64,000 bases of DNA, from assembly GCF_052327305.1 (NCBI RefSeq), contig NZ_CP182486.1, positions 310,001 to 374,000 on the forward strand. Direction: 5' to 3'. Positions 45,247-55,656 of the stretch are shown here, in pieces (the first letter of the stretch is position 1; every line of letters begins with the position of its first letter). A model generated the notes under the pieces. The model was not told the DNA's origin. It ran no database searches and was given only the letters and a program-made list of their open reading frames with translations. A program made the position numbers and the translations under genes. The stretch is from Sphingobium sp052327305. GTDB taxonomy: Bacteria > Pseudomonadota > Alphaproteobacteria > Sphingomonadales > Sphingomonadaceae.

Positions 45247-45515
45247 GTCGCCTTTCCCGCACCGTGATGATCAGCAACAAGCGCGGCCTCCATGCGAGGG
45301 CCAGCGCAAAGTTCGTCACGCTCGCTGCTGGCCAGACCGCGCAGGTCACAGTTGCCAAGGACGGTCAGGAGGTCGTCGGCACCTCGATCATGGGCCTCAT
45401 GATGCTCGGCGCGGCACGAGGCGATGAGATCGTGATTGCTGTGGAAGGAGACGGCGCGGAAGAGGCTCTTGGCCTACTCACTGCGCTGGTCGAGAATCGC
45501 TTCGGCGAGGAATAG
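45243..45515 (+). CDS. Phosphocarrier protein HPr
   Basis: The product has 90 residues. The active-site His17 sits in KRGLHARASAKFV, and the regulatory Ser48 in GTSIMGLMMLGA. Both sites are intact, so it can be phosphorylated by enzyme I on His and by HprK on Ser. Start is GTG at 45243 with GGGAG upstream, overlapping the EIIA stop (GTGA). Enzyme I is not in this window. Confidence 0.95.
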   Translation: MSRLSRTVMISNKRGLHARASAKFVTLAAGQTAQVTVAKDGQEVVGTSIMGLMMLGAARGDEIVIAVEGDGAEEALGLLTALVENRFGEE

Positions 45516-45529
45516 GGCGCTCCCAGCCT

Positions 45530-46330
45530 ATGCGTGAGATCACAGGCTTCTCTAATCCGCTCGTAAAGCGGGTCCGTTCGCTCCGCGACAAGAAGCATCG
45601 CAAGCGCGAAAAGCTGTTCATCGCGGAGGGACTACGCATCCTGACGGAGGCCCGCGAGGCGGGAATCCTCCCCGAGATGCTGTTTCTGGCGCGCGACGCC
45701 CGCCCACATGACCTGGCAGAAGCCCTGATTGCGGAGGTGGAAGCTGCGGGCGGGGACGTCATCGCCACGGATAGCGACATTCTCTCCAAGATTTCGGGGA
45801 AAGACAATGCGCAGGCGCTGGTGGGCGTCTACCGCGACCAGTCAACTGATTTGGAACGGATTGATCGATATTCTTCGCCAATTTGGTTCGTGGCGCAAGC
45901 GATGCGGGACCCCGGTAACCTGGGCACCTTGCTGCGCATCGGTGATGCAGTGGGCGCTGGCGGCCTCATCCTTGTGGACGACTGTGTCGACCCTTTCTCC
46001 GTGGAAGCAGTTCGGGCGAGCATGGGCGCGCTCTTCACTCAGCGCATCGCGCAGGCAAGCTGGACGGAGTTTCTCGCTTGGCTCCGTACGGGCCCAGGCC
46101 AGCTTGTTGGCACCAGCCTCAATACCGATCTGGATTATCTCGCACCGCGCTACGCCGCGCCTACTTTCCTGCTCATAGGCAATGAGGCGCGCGGTTTACC
46201 GGCGGATTATGAGACGGCATGCGACGTGCTCGTCAAAATCCCCATGATGGGCAAGGCAGATAGCCTCAACGCATCCGTAGCAGGTGCGGTGATGGCCTAT
46301 GAAGTGCTGAATCAGCAGCGTCGACAATAG
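45530..46330 (+). CDS. TrmH family RNA methyltransferase (SpoU type)
   Basis: The product has 266 residues. An N-terminal substrate-binding domain (NPLVKRVRSLRDKKHRKREK; LFIAEGLRILTEA) precedes a SPOUT knot domain with the three usual motifs: AQAMRDPGNLGTLLRIGDAV, LLIGNEARGL, and VKIPMMGKADSLNASVAGAV. These enzymes 2'-O-methylate ribose in rRNA or tRNA; the wording resembles RlmB/TsnR-like family members but the target is unknown. It starts 14 bases after HPr and may be co-transcribed with the PTS genes. It converges on the PEP-CTERM gene with a 13-base gap. Confidence 0.93.
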   Translation: MREITGFSNPLVKRVRSLRDKKHRKREKLFIAEGLRILTEAREAGILPEMLFLARDARPHDLAEALIAEVEAAGGDVIATDSDILSKISGKDNAQALVGVYRDQSTDLERIDRYSSPIWFVAQAMRDPGNLGTLLRIGDAVGAGGLILVDDCVDPFSVEAVRASMGALFTQRIAQASWTEFLAWLRTGPGQLVGTSLNTDLDYLAPRYAAPTFLLIGNEARGLPADYETACDVLVKIPMMGKADSLNASVAGAVMAYEVLNQQRRQ

Positions 46331-46343
46331 CGGCGCCTTAGCG

Positions 46344-46892
46344 TCAGGCGAAGCTGGCGCTCTTCTTCCGCCGACGCAGGAAGACGCCCACGATGGTCAT
46401 ACCTGCGATAATCATGGCCCAGCTCGCCGGCTCAGGTATCGCACCGGTCACCATTGGGTTGGTGCCCGGGGCTACTTGAACGGCGCCGCCGAACCAATCG
46501 CCCCAGCAGCTTCTGCAAGTATAGTCGCCGATGATGCGGAGCGAGACATTGCCCGCCGCTGCGTATCCCGTGCCCGTGATAAAGCCAGAATTGCTCGTCG
46601 TGAAATCGCTCAGGATCGACTGGCCGTTGATCTGCATGTCGCTGAACAGGAACTTGGGCGACCCCTGCATGAAGATCTGGATCTTGGCGTCATACGGCAC
46701 GGTGAACGTCAGCAACTGATCGAAGGTCGTGAATTGCGGGACCTGAACACCCCAATAGTCGATGCCAGCCCACTGCGACGCAGGATTGCTGATCGGGTCA
46801 GTGATGGTCGAGGCGGAGAGAGCGGGAGTCACCGGCAAGCAGGCCGCAAGCAGCGAAGCAAGAGCGGCCTGAGCGAGTTTAGACTTGGCCAT
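46344..46892 (-). CDS. PEPxxWA-CTERM sorting domain-containing secreted protein
   Basis: The product has 182 residues from ATG 46892; GGAAGAGG lies upstream. It has a signal peptide (about 1-28, ending TPALSA), a beta-rich body with GIDYWGVQVPQFTTFDQLLT, a two-Cys element YTCRSCWGDW, and a C-terminal signal IPEPASWAMIIAGMTIVGVF followed by RRRKK. This is the sphingomonad PEPxxWA form of PEP-CTERM, a motif, a helix and a basic tail, thought to be processed by an exosortase and directed to the cell surface or to an exopolysaccharide. No exosortase gene is in the window. The body has no domain I recognise. Confidence 0.9.
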   Translation of the reverse strand: MAKSKLAQAALASLLAACLPVTPALSASTITDPISNPASQWAGIDYWGVQVPQFTTFDQLLTFTVPYDAKIQIFMQGSPKFLFSDMQINGQSILSDFTTSNSGFITGTGYAAAGNVSLRIIGDYTCRSCWGDWFGGAVQVAPGTNPMVTGAIPEPASWAMIIAGMTIVGVFLRRRKKSASFA

Positions 46893-47136
46893 GTGGCAAC
46901 CTCTTCCATTTCGCGGTCTCGCTGCAATGTCGCGCGGCTCCGCAGAGTGTATCATCGATTGCCCGCATCTGGAGCGATCGTGCATGACGCTCTATGGAAA
47001 CAAGGTTGACGATCGGTGAATCCGCAGACCTTTTCGCGACGAGACGAAGGCCTTACCGCCGCACCTTGCCGCTGGCATTGATCCAGAATCCGGCTACAGG
47101 CGGGAAAGCCGGAAATCGAGGCGCGGAGGGGGAGCA

Positions 47137-48435
47137 ATGGGCATAAGCGGATCGGCAGGCGGGACCGTGTCGCCGTCCTCTGGCATGGGCGCCATGGCCG
47201 CAAACCGGCGCATTCTCGTGGCCAGCCTCGTTGGGACATCTGTCGAGTTCTACGATTTCTATATTTACGCGACAGCCGCGAGCCTCGTTTTCGGACCGCT
47301 TTTCTTCTCCAGCGCTGCTCCCGCCACCCAGCTTGTTTTCTCTTATGCGAGTTTCGCGCTCGCATTTCTTGCCCGGCCACTGGGCGCTGCCGTGTTCGGT
47401 CATTATGGGGACCGGGTGGGCCGCAAGTCGACGCTCGTGGCCTCTCTCATGCTGATGGGCGGCTCGACCTTCCTGATCGCATTCCTGCCTACATATGCGA
47501 TGATCGGCTGGGTGGCTCCTCTGCTCCTGTGCGTTTTGCGCTTTGGTCAGGGCTTCGGCCTGGGTGGAGAATGGGGCGGCGCCGCCCTCCTAGCAGTGGA
47601 GAATGCGCCTCCAGGCTGGCGGGCTCGCTTCGGCATGATGCCCCAGCTTGGCGCTCCCGTTGGCTTCATCGCAGCCAATGGTCTTTTCATAATCCTCGGC
47701 GCGGTGCTGACGGATGCGCAGTTCCTCGCCTGGGGCTGGCGCCTGCCTTTTCTGCTGAGCAGCATTCTCGTGCTGCTAGGCCTGTGGGTACGCCTCAGCC
47801 TTACTGAGACGCGCGAATTCGCGGCTGCTCTCGCAGAAGCACCCCCGCCCGCCATTCCCCTTGCGGAGCTTCTCGTGCACCACTGGCGACAGGCCATTGG
47901 CGGGATGCTGGGCGCGATCACCTGCTTTGCACTTTTCTATATCGCCACCGCCTTTGCGCTGGGTCACACCACTGCTACGCTCGGCTTGCCTCGCGAAGCA
48001 ATGCTTGGGGTTCAGCTCGGGGCAATCCTGTTTCTCGCGCTTGGTATTCTCGTCGCCGGCTGGTGGTCGGACAAGTCGAGCCCGCGCATGGTGCTAGCCG
48101 CAGGCTGCGCAATCACTGTGCCGTTAGGCGCGGTCTTCGGCCTCGGTCTCGCCGCCCCCGTCCCTGCCACCATCTTCGTGGCTCTCGCACTTGCTCTTTT
48201 CGTCATGGGGCTGACCTATGGCCCCCTAGGCGCTTGGCTCACGGATGCCTTCCCGCCGCGCGTGCGCTATTCAGGCTCGAGCTTCGCGTTCAATCTCGCC
48301 GGTATTTTCGGCGGGGCGCTGGCGCCCAATGCCGCGCTCTGGTTGGTGACTCACCACGGCGTTGGCGCGGTAGGAGCTTATCTCTCCGTAGCCGGGGTCG
48401 TCAGCTTGCTGGGTCTATGGGTCGCGCGGCGCTGA
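47137..48435 (+). CDS. MFS transporter, metabolite:H+ symporter (MHS) type
   Basis: The product has 432 residues and about 12 membrane helices. MHS landmarks are VGTSVEFYDFYIYATAASLV near the N-terminus (the family E-x-x-D-F motif), GHYGDRVGRKSTLV in loop 2-3, LRFGQGFGLGGEWGGAALL with the Arg and Gly pattern of helix 4-5, and LTYGPLGAWLTDAFPPRVRY. Such carriers move dicarboxylates, citrate, ketoglutarate, proline or shikimate with protons; the substrate cannot be read from the sequence. It starts with a strong GGAGGGGG site and is divergent from the PEP-CTERM gene. Confidence 0.92.
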   Translation: MGISGSAGGTVSPSSGMGAMAANRRILVASLVGTSVEFYDFYIYATAASLVFGPLFFSSAAPATQLVFSYASFALAFLARPLGAAVFGHYGDRVGRKSTLVASLMLMGGSTFLIAFLPTYAMIGWVAPLLLCVLRFGQGFGLGGEWGGAALLAVENAPPGWRARFGMMPQLGAPVGFIAANGLFIILGAVLTDAQFLAWGWRLPFLLSSILVLLGLWVRLSLTETREFAAALAEAPPPAIPLAELLVHHWRQAIGGMLGAITCFALFYIATAFALGHTTATLGLPREAMLGVQLGAILFLALGILVAGWWSDKSSPRMVLAAGCAITVPLGAVFGLGLAAPVPATIFVALALALFVMGLTYGPLGAWLTDAFPPRVRYSGSSFAFNLAGIFGGALAPNAALWLVTHHGVGAVGAYLSVAGVVSLLGLWVARR

Positions 48436-48438
48436 GGC

Positions 48439-49197
48439 TCAGGTGCCCGTCCACCACTGCCAGAGCAGCCGCATCGCGACATAAAGAATGAGCAGGGCCG
48501 TCAGCCTGCGGATCAGACCGGGTGAGAGGCGCCCGATCGCAAGCCGGCTGCCGATCTGTCCGCCGATTAGAACCGCCACGGCCAACGGCCAGTAGGCCAC
48601 CACCTCCGCGACGGGAGCACCCTTCCCCGCCATTGCTTTCATGAGTTGCCCAATCAGACCGCCAATCGAGTTCGCGAGGATGAAGACGCTCGCGGTTGCC
48701 GCTACGCGCCGCGCATTGTCCCAGCGAACGAGATGCAGGACCGGCGCGAGAAAAATGCCGCCGCCGATACCGACGAGCCCGGAAAGGAGACCGATCGGCC
48801 CTGACGCAAGGAGACCCACTGCTCCGGCGCGCGGCGCTGCGTCGGCATCCTGCGGCGGTCTCTGCATCAGCAGCAGCACGCCCGCTGCCAGAAGGGACAG
48901 GCCGAGCATCAGAATGAACAGCGCCTTGGAGATCGGGATGACACCGCCTGCCCACGCGGCGGGCACGGAAAGCGCAAGCATCGGCGAGGTCCGCCGCCAA
49001 TCGATCAACCCCGCCCGTGCAAAACCGATCGTTCCGCCCACTGCCACGATGAGGTTGCATGTGAGGGCGACAATCGGAAAGACCTGAGGGTCCGTGCCGG
49101 CGAGGACCAAAAGCGCGTTGTAGGTCGAGCCGCCCGCAAAGCCCACGGAAGCGTAGAGCAGCGCGGTCAGAGCAAAAAAGGCGGCAAGAGCAAGCAT
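48439..49197 (-). CDS. Sulfite exporter TauE/SafE family protein
   Basis: The product has 252 residues and about seven to eight membrane helices. The TauE/SafE two-fold repeat is visible: ALLYASVGFAGGSTYNALLV in the first half and GPIGLLSGLVGIGGGIFLAP in the second, which carry the repeated Gly-rich motif. Family members export sulfite, sulfoacetate or related organic anions across the inner membrane; the substrate here is unknown. It converges on the MFS gene with three bases between stop codons and is downstream of secA on the same strand. Confidence 0.92.
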   Translation of the reverse strand: MLALAAFFALTALLYASVGFAGGSTYNALLVLAGTDPQVFPIVALTCNLIVAVGGTIGFARAGLIDWRRTSPMLALSVPAAWAGGVIPISKALFILMLGLSLLAAGVLLLMQRPPQDADAAPRAGAVGLLASGPIGLLSGLVGIGGGIFLAPVLHLVRWDNARRVAATASVFILANSIGGLIGQLMKAMAGKGAPVAEVVAYWPLAVAVLIGGQIGSRLAIGRLSPGLIRRLTALLILYVAMRLLWQWWTGT

Positions 49198-49247
49198 CAG
49201 CGGCTCCGGGGACGTCCGGTTTCCTCGGCTCTATGAGCGCACTTCAA

Positions 49248-52004
<2,757 letters not shown>

Positions 52005-52106
52005 GGCGGTTTCCCTATTATGAAGAAAGATGAAGGAAGCGTCGGCGAGGCGCCGGCGTGAAAACAAGGAACGCGATAAAGGCCCTGGTGAACCGGGGCG
52101 GGCCGG

Positions 52107-52388
52107 TTATTCCAGCCAGGCGCGCTTCAGGAGAAGGATTGAACGAGCGGAACGAACGGGCGCTGCTTCTGCCCCGCCGCGCGCCTTATCCGGACAGGGC
52201 AACGCTTTCGCGTCGCGTGCGCGGATAGAAGGACGCGCTGCCTGCTGGCTCGCTCCCGCCACCGCTGCCGACGCACTGCCGCGCTGCTCGACGCTGCGTT
52301 CCACCTGCGCGCGCGCGACCGGACGCTCACCGGCCACAAAGCCGGTCAACGAGGCGATCATCGCCGAGAGGAGGATCAGGATCTGCAA
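52107..52388 (-). CDS. Small hypothetical protein with N-terminal hydrophobic segment
   Basis: A 93-residue frame whose start would be TTG at 52388; a shorter product from an internal ATG is possible. The N-terminus MQILILLSAMIASLTGFVAG is a plausible signal peptide or membrane anchor. The rest is Ala/Arg-rich and probably disordered. It lies 103 bases upstream of secA on the same strand. No domain is recognised and there is no strong ribosome site, so it could be a chance frame. Confidence 0.4.
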   Translation of the reverse strand: MQILILLSAMIASLTGFVAGERPVARAQVERSVEQRGSASAAVAGASQQAARPSIRARDAKALPCPDKARGGAEAAPVRSARSILLLKRAWLE

Positions 52389-52483
52389 AGCGTCGCGCTT
52401 CCCCGTTCAGTCGCGGGCCTACATAGGTTCAATCACGGCAAACGTCCATGCCGTTCATCATGAAGGTGATTTGAACGAGATGG

Positions 52484-53089
52484 CTAGTTGGTTGGGAAAG
52501 CTTCGATCAAAATCTTGACCTGCATCTGGGCTTTGACAGGCTTTCCTTCCTTGTCGACCAATTTCGCTTTTCCGTCTGAAGAGGCCACACCTATACAACC
52601 CTCGGGCGAAAATGAAGGAAGTGGCTGTTCCGGCCTCTGTCCTGATTTCAGTGTTGCCGTGCAATTACTTGCGTTACCATCTTCATCGACGTTGAAATGG
52701 AGCGTCGTCACTCGGGGGAATTCGCTTATGGGCGTGCCCGTGTCCTCCGGTATCTGCCAAGTCACGTTACGCGTCCCCTGCGAAGAGACCGGCTTTCCCG
52801 TCTTGTCCAGCGCTGGCGTGAAATGGCCTCGTTCCTTCATCAACCGGCAGGATGTCTCGTCAAGCGCGGCGCTCCCGCTGGTCTGCGTGACAGCGCAAAA
52901 CGTCACCTTACCTGTCGCGTCAATATCGAATTTCATTCCGACCGTCCCCTCGGCCGAGGTCGCCAGTGCCTCCGCCGGATAATCGTCGGTCGTGAACCAG
53001 TTGGAGGCATTGCCTTTTGGTCCATCGCTTTTGTCCACAGCGTAGGCGGGCATGGCGCAGCACGCCGCCAATAAGATCCAGTACTTCAT
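52484..53089 (-). CDS. Periplasmic TonB C-terminal-domain-like protein
   Basis: The product has 201 residues with a signal peptide (MKYWILLAACCAMPAYAV). Residues about 30-115 follow the TonB C-terminal pattern: YPAEALATSAEGTVGMKFDI, DATGKVTFCAV, LDETSCRLMKERGHFTPALD, KTGKPV. A second, weaker copy follows (LHFNVDEDGNASNCTATLKS; DKEGKPVKAQMQVKILI), each copy with its own Cys pair. The N-terminal membrane anchor and Pro-rich spacer of true TonB are missing, so it is unlikely to energise receptors. Base composition is lower in GC than its neighbours. It is divergent from argJ. Function unknown. Confidence 0.75.
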   Translation of the reverse strand: MKYWILLAACCAMPAYAVDKSDGPKGNASNWFTTDDYPAEALATSAEGTVGMKFDIDATGKVTFCAVTQTSGSAALDETSCRLMKERGHFTPALDKTGKPVSSQGTRNVTWQIPEDTGTPISEFPRVTTLHFNVDEDGNASNCTATLKSGQRPEQPLPSFSPEGCIGVASSDGKAKLVDKEGKPVKAQMQVKILIEAFPTN

Positions 53090-53179
53090 CCTGTTCCCCC
53101 TTTCTTATGAGCTATTGCGAAACATTGAGGCTCGCAACGCCCATTTGCGCGCCCTGTGCTTTGCGCTATTCGCGCTGCC

Positions 53180-54403
53180 ATGACAGACATTTCGCCGCTC
53201 GCCCTGCCCTTCCCCTCCCTGCCGCCCATCGCCGGCGTTACGCCGCGTGTCGCGCGCGCGCACTACAAGACGTGGGACCGCTGCGACCTCACTTATATCG
53301 AGTTCGCGGAAGGCACGACTGTCGCTGGCGTGACGACGAAGAGCCTCTGCCCCTCGCCCGAGGTGGAGTGGTGCCGCGCCGCGCTGCCGCTCGGTACCGC
53401 TCGTGCATTGATGGTCAATGCCGGCAACTCCAACGCCTTTACGGGACGGCTGGGTCGCGACGCAGTGGAAGCCAACGCCGCCCGCATTGCAGCGCATCTG
53501 AGCTGCCAGCCGAGCGATGTGTTTCTCGCTTCCACTGGCGTCATCGGTGTGCCCCTCCCCATCGACAAGGCCGCAGCCGGGTTGGACGCAGCCTTCGTCG
53601 CTGCACCCTGCACGCTTGAAGACGCCGCCGCCACGATCATGACGACAGACACGTTCACCAAGGGCGCCGTCGCCACCGCCGTGATCGGGGATCGCGCCGT
53701 CACGCTCGCGGGCATCATCAAGGGCTCGGGCATGATCGCGCCGGATATGGCTACGATGCTGGGCTTCATCTTCACTGATGCTGCCGTCGAGCCCGCCCTG
53801 CTTCAGGCGATGCTCGCTCATGCCAATCTTGCGAGCTTCTCCTGCATCACCGTGGATAGCGACACCTCGACGAGCGATACCGTGCTGGCCTTCGCCACGG
53901 GCGCGGCTGGCAATGCTCCGCTGGCCAGCATGGACGATCCGGGTGCCGAGGCGTTCGCCGCCGCGCTGCGCGATGTCTGCCTCCAGCTTGCCCATCTCGT
54001 GGTGCGGGACGGCGAAGGCGCGAGCAAGTTCATCGAGATCGCGGTTACTGGCGCGAAATCGGACGAGAGCGCTCGCGCCATCGGCATGAGCATCGCAAAC
54101 TCACCTCTCGTCAAGACGGCAATCGCGGGTGAGGACGCCAATTGGGGCCGGGTCGTCATGGCCGTCGGCAAAGCCGGCGAACCTGCCGAGCGCGATCTGC
54201 TCGCGATCCGCTTTGGCAATACGCTCGTCGCAGAAGGCGGCCTGGCAGTCGAGGGTTATGACGAAGCGCCCGTCGCTGCGCACCTCAAGGGCCAGGAAAT
54301 CCGGATCGGCGTCGCTCTGGGCCTTGGGGAAGGTCGCGCCACCGTCTGGACCTGCGATCTCACGCACGGTTACATTTCGATCAACGCCGATTATCGGAGC
54401 TGA
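53180..54403 (+). CDS. argJ: Bifunctional glutamate N-acetyltransferase / ornithine acetyltransferase ArgJ
   Basis: The product has 407 residues from ATG 53180. ArgJ transfers the acetyl group between N-acetylornithine and glutamate in the cyclic arginine pathway. The protein cleaves itself before a conserved Thr that becomes the nucleophile: here SGMIAPDMATMLGFIF with Thr192. The start MTDISPLALPFPSLPPIAGV, then the VNAGNSNAFTG and ASTGVIGVPLP motifs, are typical, as is the end DLTHGYISINADYRS. Whether it also uses acetyl-CoA (bifunctional form) cannot be judged. The next gene starts two bases after its stop. Confidence 0.95.
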   Translation: MTDISPLALPFPSLPPIAGVTPRVARAHYKTWDRCDLTYIEFAEGTTVAGVTTKSLCPSPEVEWCRAALPLGTARALMVNAGNSNAFTGRLGRDAVEANAARIAAHLSCQPSDVFLASTGVIGVPLPIDKAAAGLDAAFVAAPCTLEDAAATIMTTDTFTKGAVATAVIGDRAVTLAGIIKGSGMIAPDMATMLGFIFTDAAVEPALLQAMLAHANLASFSCITVDSDTSTSDTVLAFATGAAGNAPLASMDDPGAEAFAAALRDVCLQLAHLVVRDGEGASKFIEIAVTGAKSDESARAIGMSIANSPLVKTAIAGEDANWGRVVMAVGKAGEPAERDLLAIRFGNTLVAEGGLAVEGYDEAPVAAHLKGQEIRIGVALGLGEGRATVWTCDLTHGYISINADYRS

Positions 54404-54405
54404 AG

Positions 54406-55203
54406 GTGCACGCACTTCATAAGTCCGTCGAGGCGCTGATGCGCCGGGTCGCTGCCGATATCGTCATGCCGCGCTATCAGAATCTCGCATCACACGAGAT
54501 CAGCGAGAAGGCAGCCGACGACCTCGTTACCATTGCGGACAAGGAGAGCGAGATCGCTCTGGCCGACGGCCTGGCAAGCATCCTGCCCGAGGCCGCCATC
54601 GTCGGCGAAGAAGCAGTCGCTGCCGATGCTTCGGTTCTAGAGCGGCTCGGCGCCGGCACGCAGTGGATCATCGACCCGATAGACGGCACCGGCAATTTTG
54701 CTGCCGGGCGGCCGCCGTTCGGTCTCATGATTGCGCTGGTCGCTGACGGCGAGATGCAGGCGGGCTGGTTGCTCGATCCGCTGACCGGCCGCCTCTGCCA
54801 TGCCGCGCTGGGCGGTGGCGCTTTCGTCAATGGGGATCGGATCGCCGCACGCGGCACCGGTGTGGACCTGCCCGTTGCTGGTCTCTCCGTGCTGTTCATG
54901 AACCCCGCCGATCGAGCCGAAGCGCTCCGTCGCGCCGAGGGAAAGCTGACGATGATGGACATTCCGCGCTGCGCCGCCGAGCAGTATCCGCGCATCGTGC
55001 TGGGCGTGAATGATGTCGCCGTGTTCGAGCGCACACTGCCATGGGATCATGCGCCCGGAGCGCTCTTCGTCAACGAGGCTGGCGGCAAGGTCGCCCGACC
55101 TGACGGCTCGCCCTATCGAATCGGGGCCGACGCCGGGCGCGGGCTCATTGCAGCTTGCTCACCGGCGATGTGGGACCGGGCGGCCGACATTCTCTACCGC
55201 TGA
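54406..55203 (+). CDS. Inositol monophosphatase family protein
   Basis: The product has 265 residues with the metal sites of the family: GEEA (E68-E69 region), WIIDPIDGTGNF (D90 and the DGT loop) and LPWDHAPGALFVNEAGG with the third Asp. These Mg2+/Li+-sensitive phosphatases act on inositol phosphate, histidinol phosphate, fructose-1,6-bisphosphate or PAP. The neighbour argJ suggests amino-acid metabolism, and HisN-type histidinol phosphatase is possible, but the substrate cannot be read. Start is GTG 54406 with GGAG upstream, two bases after argJ, so coupling is likely. Confidence 0.9.
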   Translation: MHALHKSVEALMRRVAADIVMPRYQNLASHEISEKAADDLVTIADKESEIALADGLASILPEAAIVGEEAVAADASVLERLGAGTQWIIDPIDGTGNFAAGRPPFGLMIALVADGEMQAGWLLDPLTGRLCHAALGGGAFVNGDRIAARGTGVDLPVAGLSVLFMNPADRAEALRRAEGKLTMMDIPRCAAEQYPRIVLGVNDVAVFERTLPWDHAPGALFVNEAGGKVARPDGSPYRIGADAGRGLIAACSPAMWDRAADILYR

Positions 55204-55211
55204 TAGTCAAA

Positions 55212-55240
55212 CGGCCGGGCGTCATGGAGACGTCCGGCCG
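55212..55240. terminator. Bidirectional hairpin between the IMPase-family gene and trxA
   Basis: CGGCCGGGCGTC (55212-55223) pairs with GACGTCCGGCCG (55229-55240) over twelve positions with one G-T mismatch-type pair and a five-base loop. It begins nine bases after the plus-strand stop codon. The minus-strand exit is TTTGACTAT, a short T-run. It probably separates the convergent argJ and trxA transcripts. Confidence 0.75.
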
Positions 55241-55280
55241 CTATCGTCATCATTATCCAGCCGTCAGCGCTGGATGCGCT

Positions 55281-55601
55281 TCAGAGAACGCCCTCAAGCC
55301 ATCCCTTGAGCTGGCTCTTCGGGGCCGCGCCCACCTTGGTGGCGGCGGGCTCGCCGTTCTTGAAGAGGATCATCGTAGGAATGCCACGCACGCCGTAGCG
55401 GGCAGGCGCATCGGGGTGATCGTCGATGTTAAGCTTGGCGATCGTCACCTTCTCGCCCAGTTCCTCGCTGATTTCCTCGAGCGACGGCCCAATCATCTTG
55501 CACGGCCCGCACCACTCCGCCCAGAAGTCGACAAGCACGGGCTTGTCGGACGCAATCACATCGTCGTGGAAACTGGTGTCGGAAATCGCCTTGGTGGCCA
55601 T
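55281..55601 (-). CDS. trxA: Thioredoxin
   Basis: The product has 106 residues with the redox site WCGPC (Cys31 and Cys34), preceded by VLVDFWAEWCGPCKMIGPSL and followed by the cis-Pro segment GIPTMILFKNG. It is a typical small cytoplasmic thioredoxin that reduces disulfides. It lies 55 bases downstream of addA, a placement common in alphaproteobacteria, and may have its own promoter; GGAG occurs upstream of ATG 55601. Confidence 0.96.
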   Translation of the reverse strand: MATKAISDTSFHDDVIASDKPVLVDFWAEWCGPCKMIGPSLEEISEELGEKVTIAKLNIDDHPDAPARYGVRGIPTMILFKNGEPAATKVGAAPKSQLKGWLEGVL

Positions 55602-55656
55602 GGGATAGGCTCCTGCATAAGTGTGGACCGAAATCTAGGCGGGCGACACACACTTC

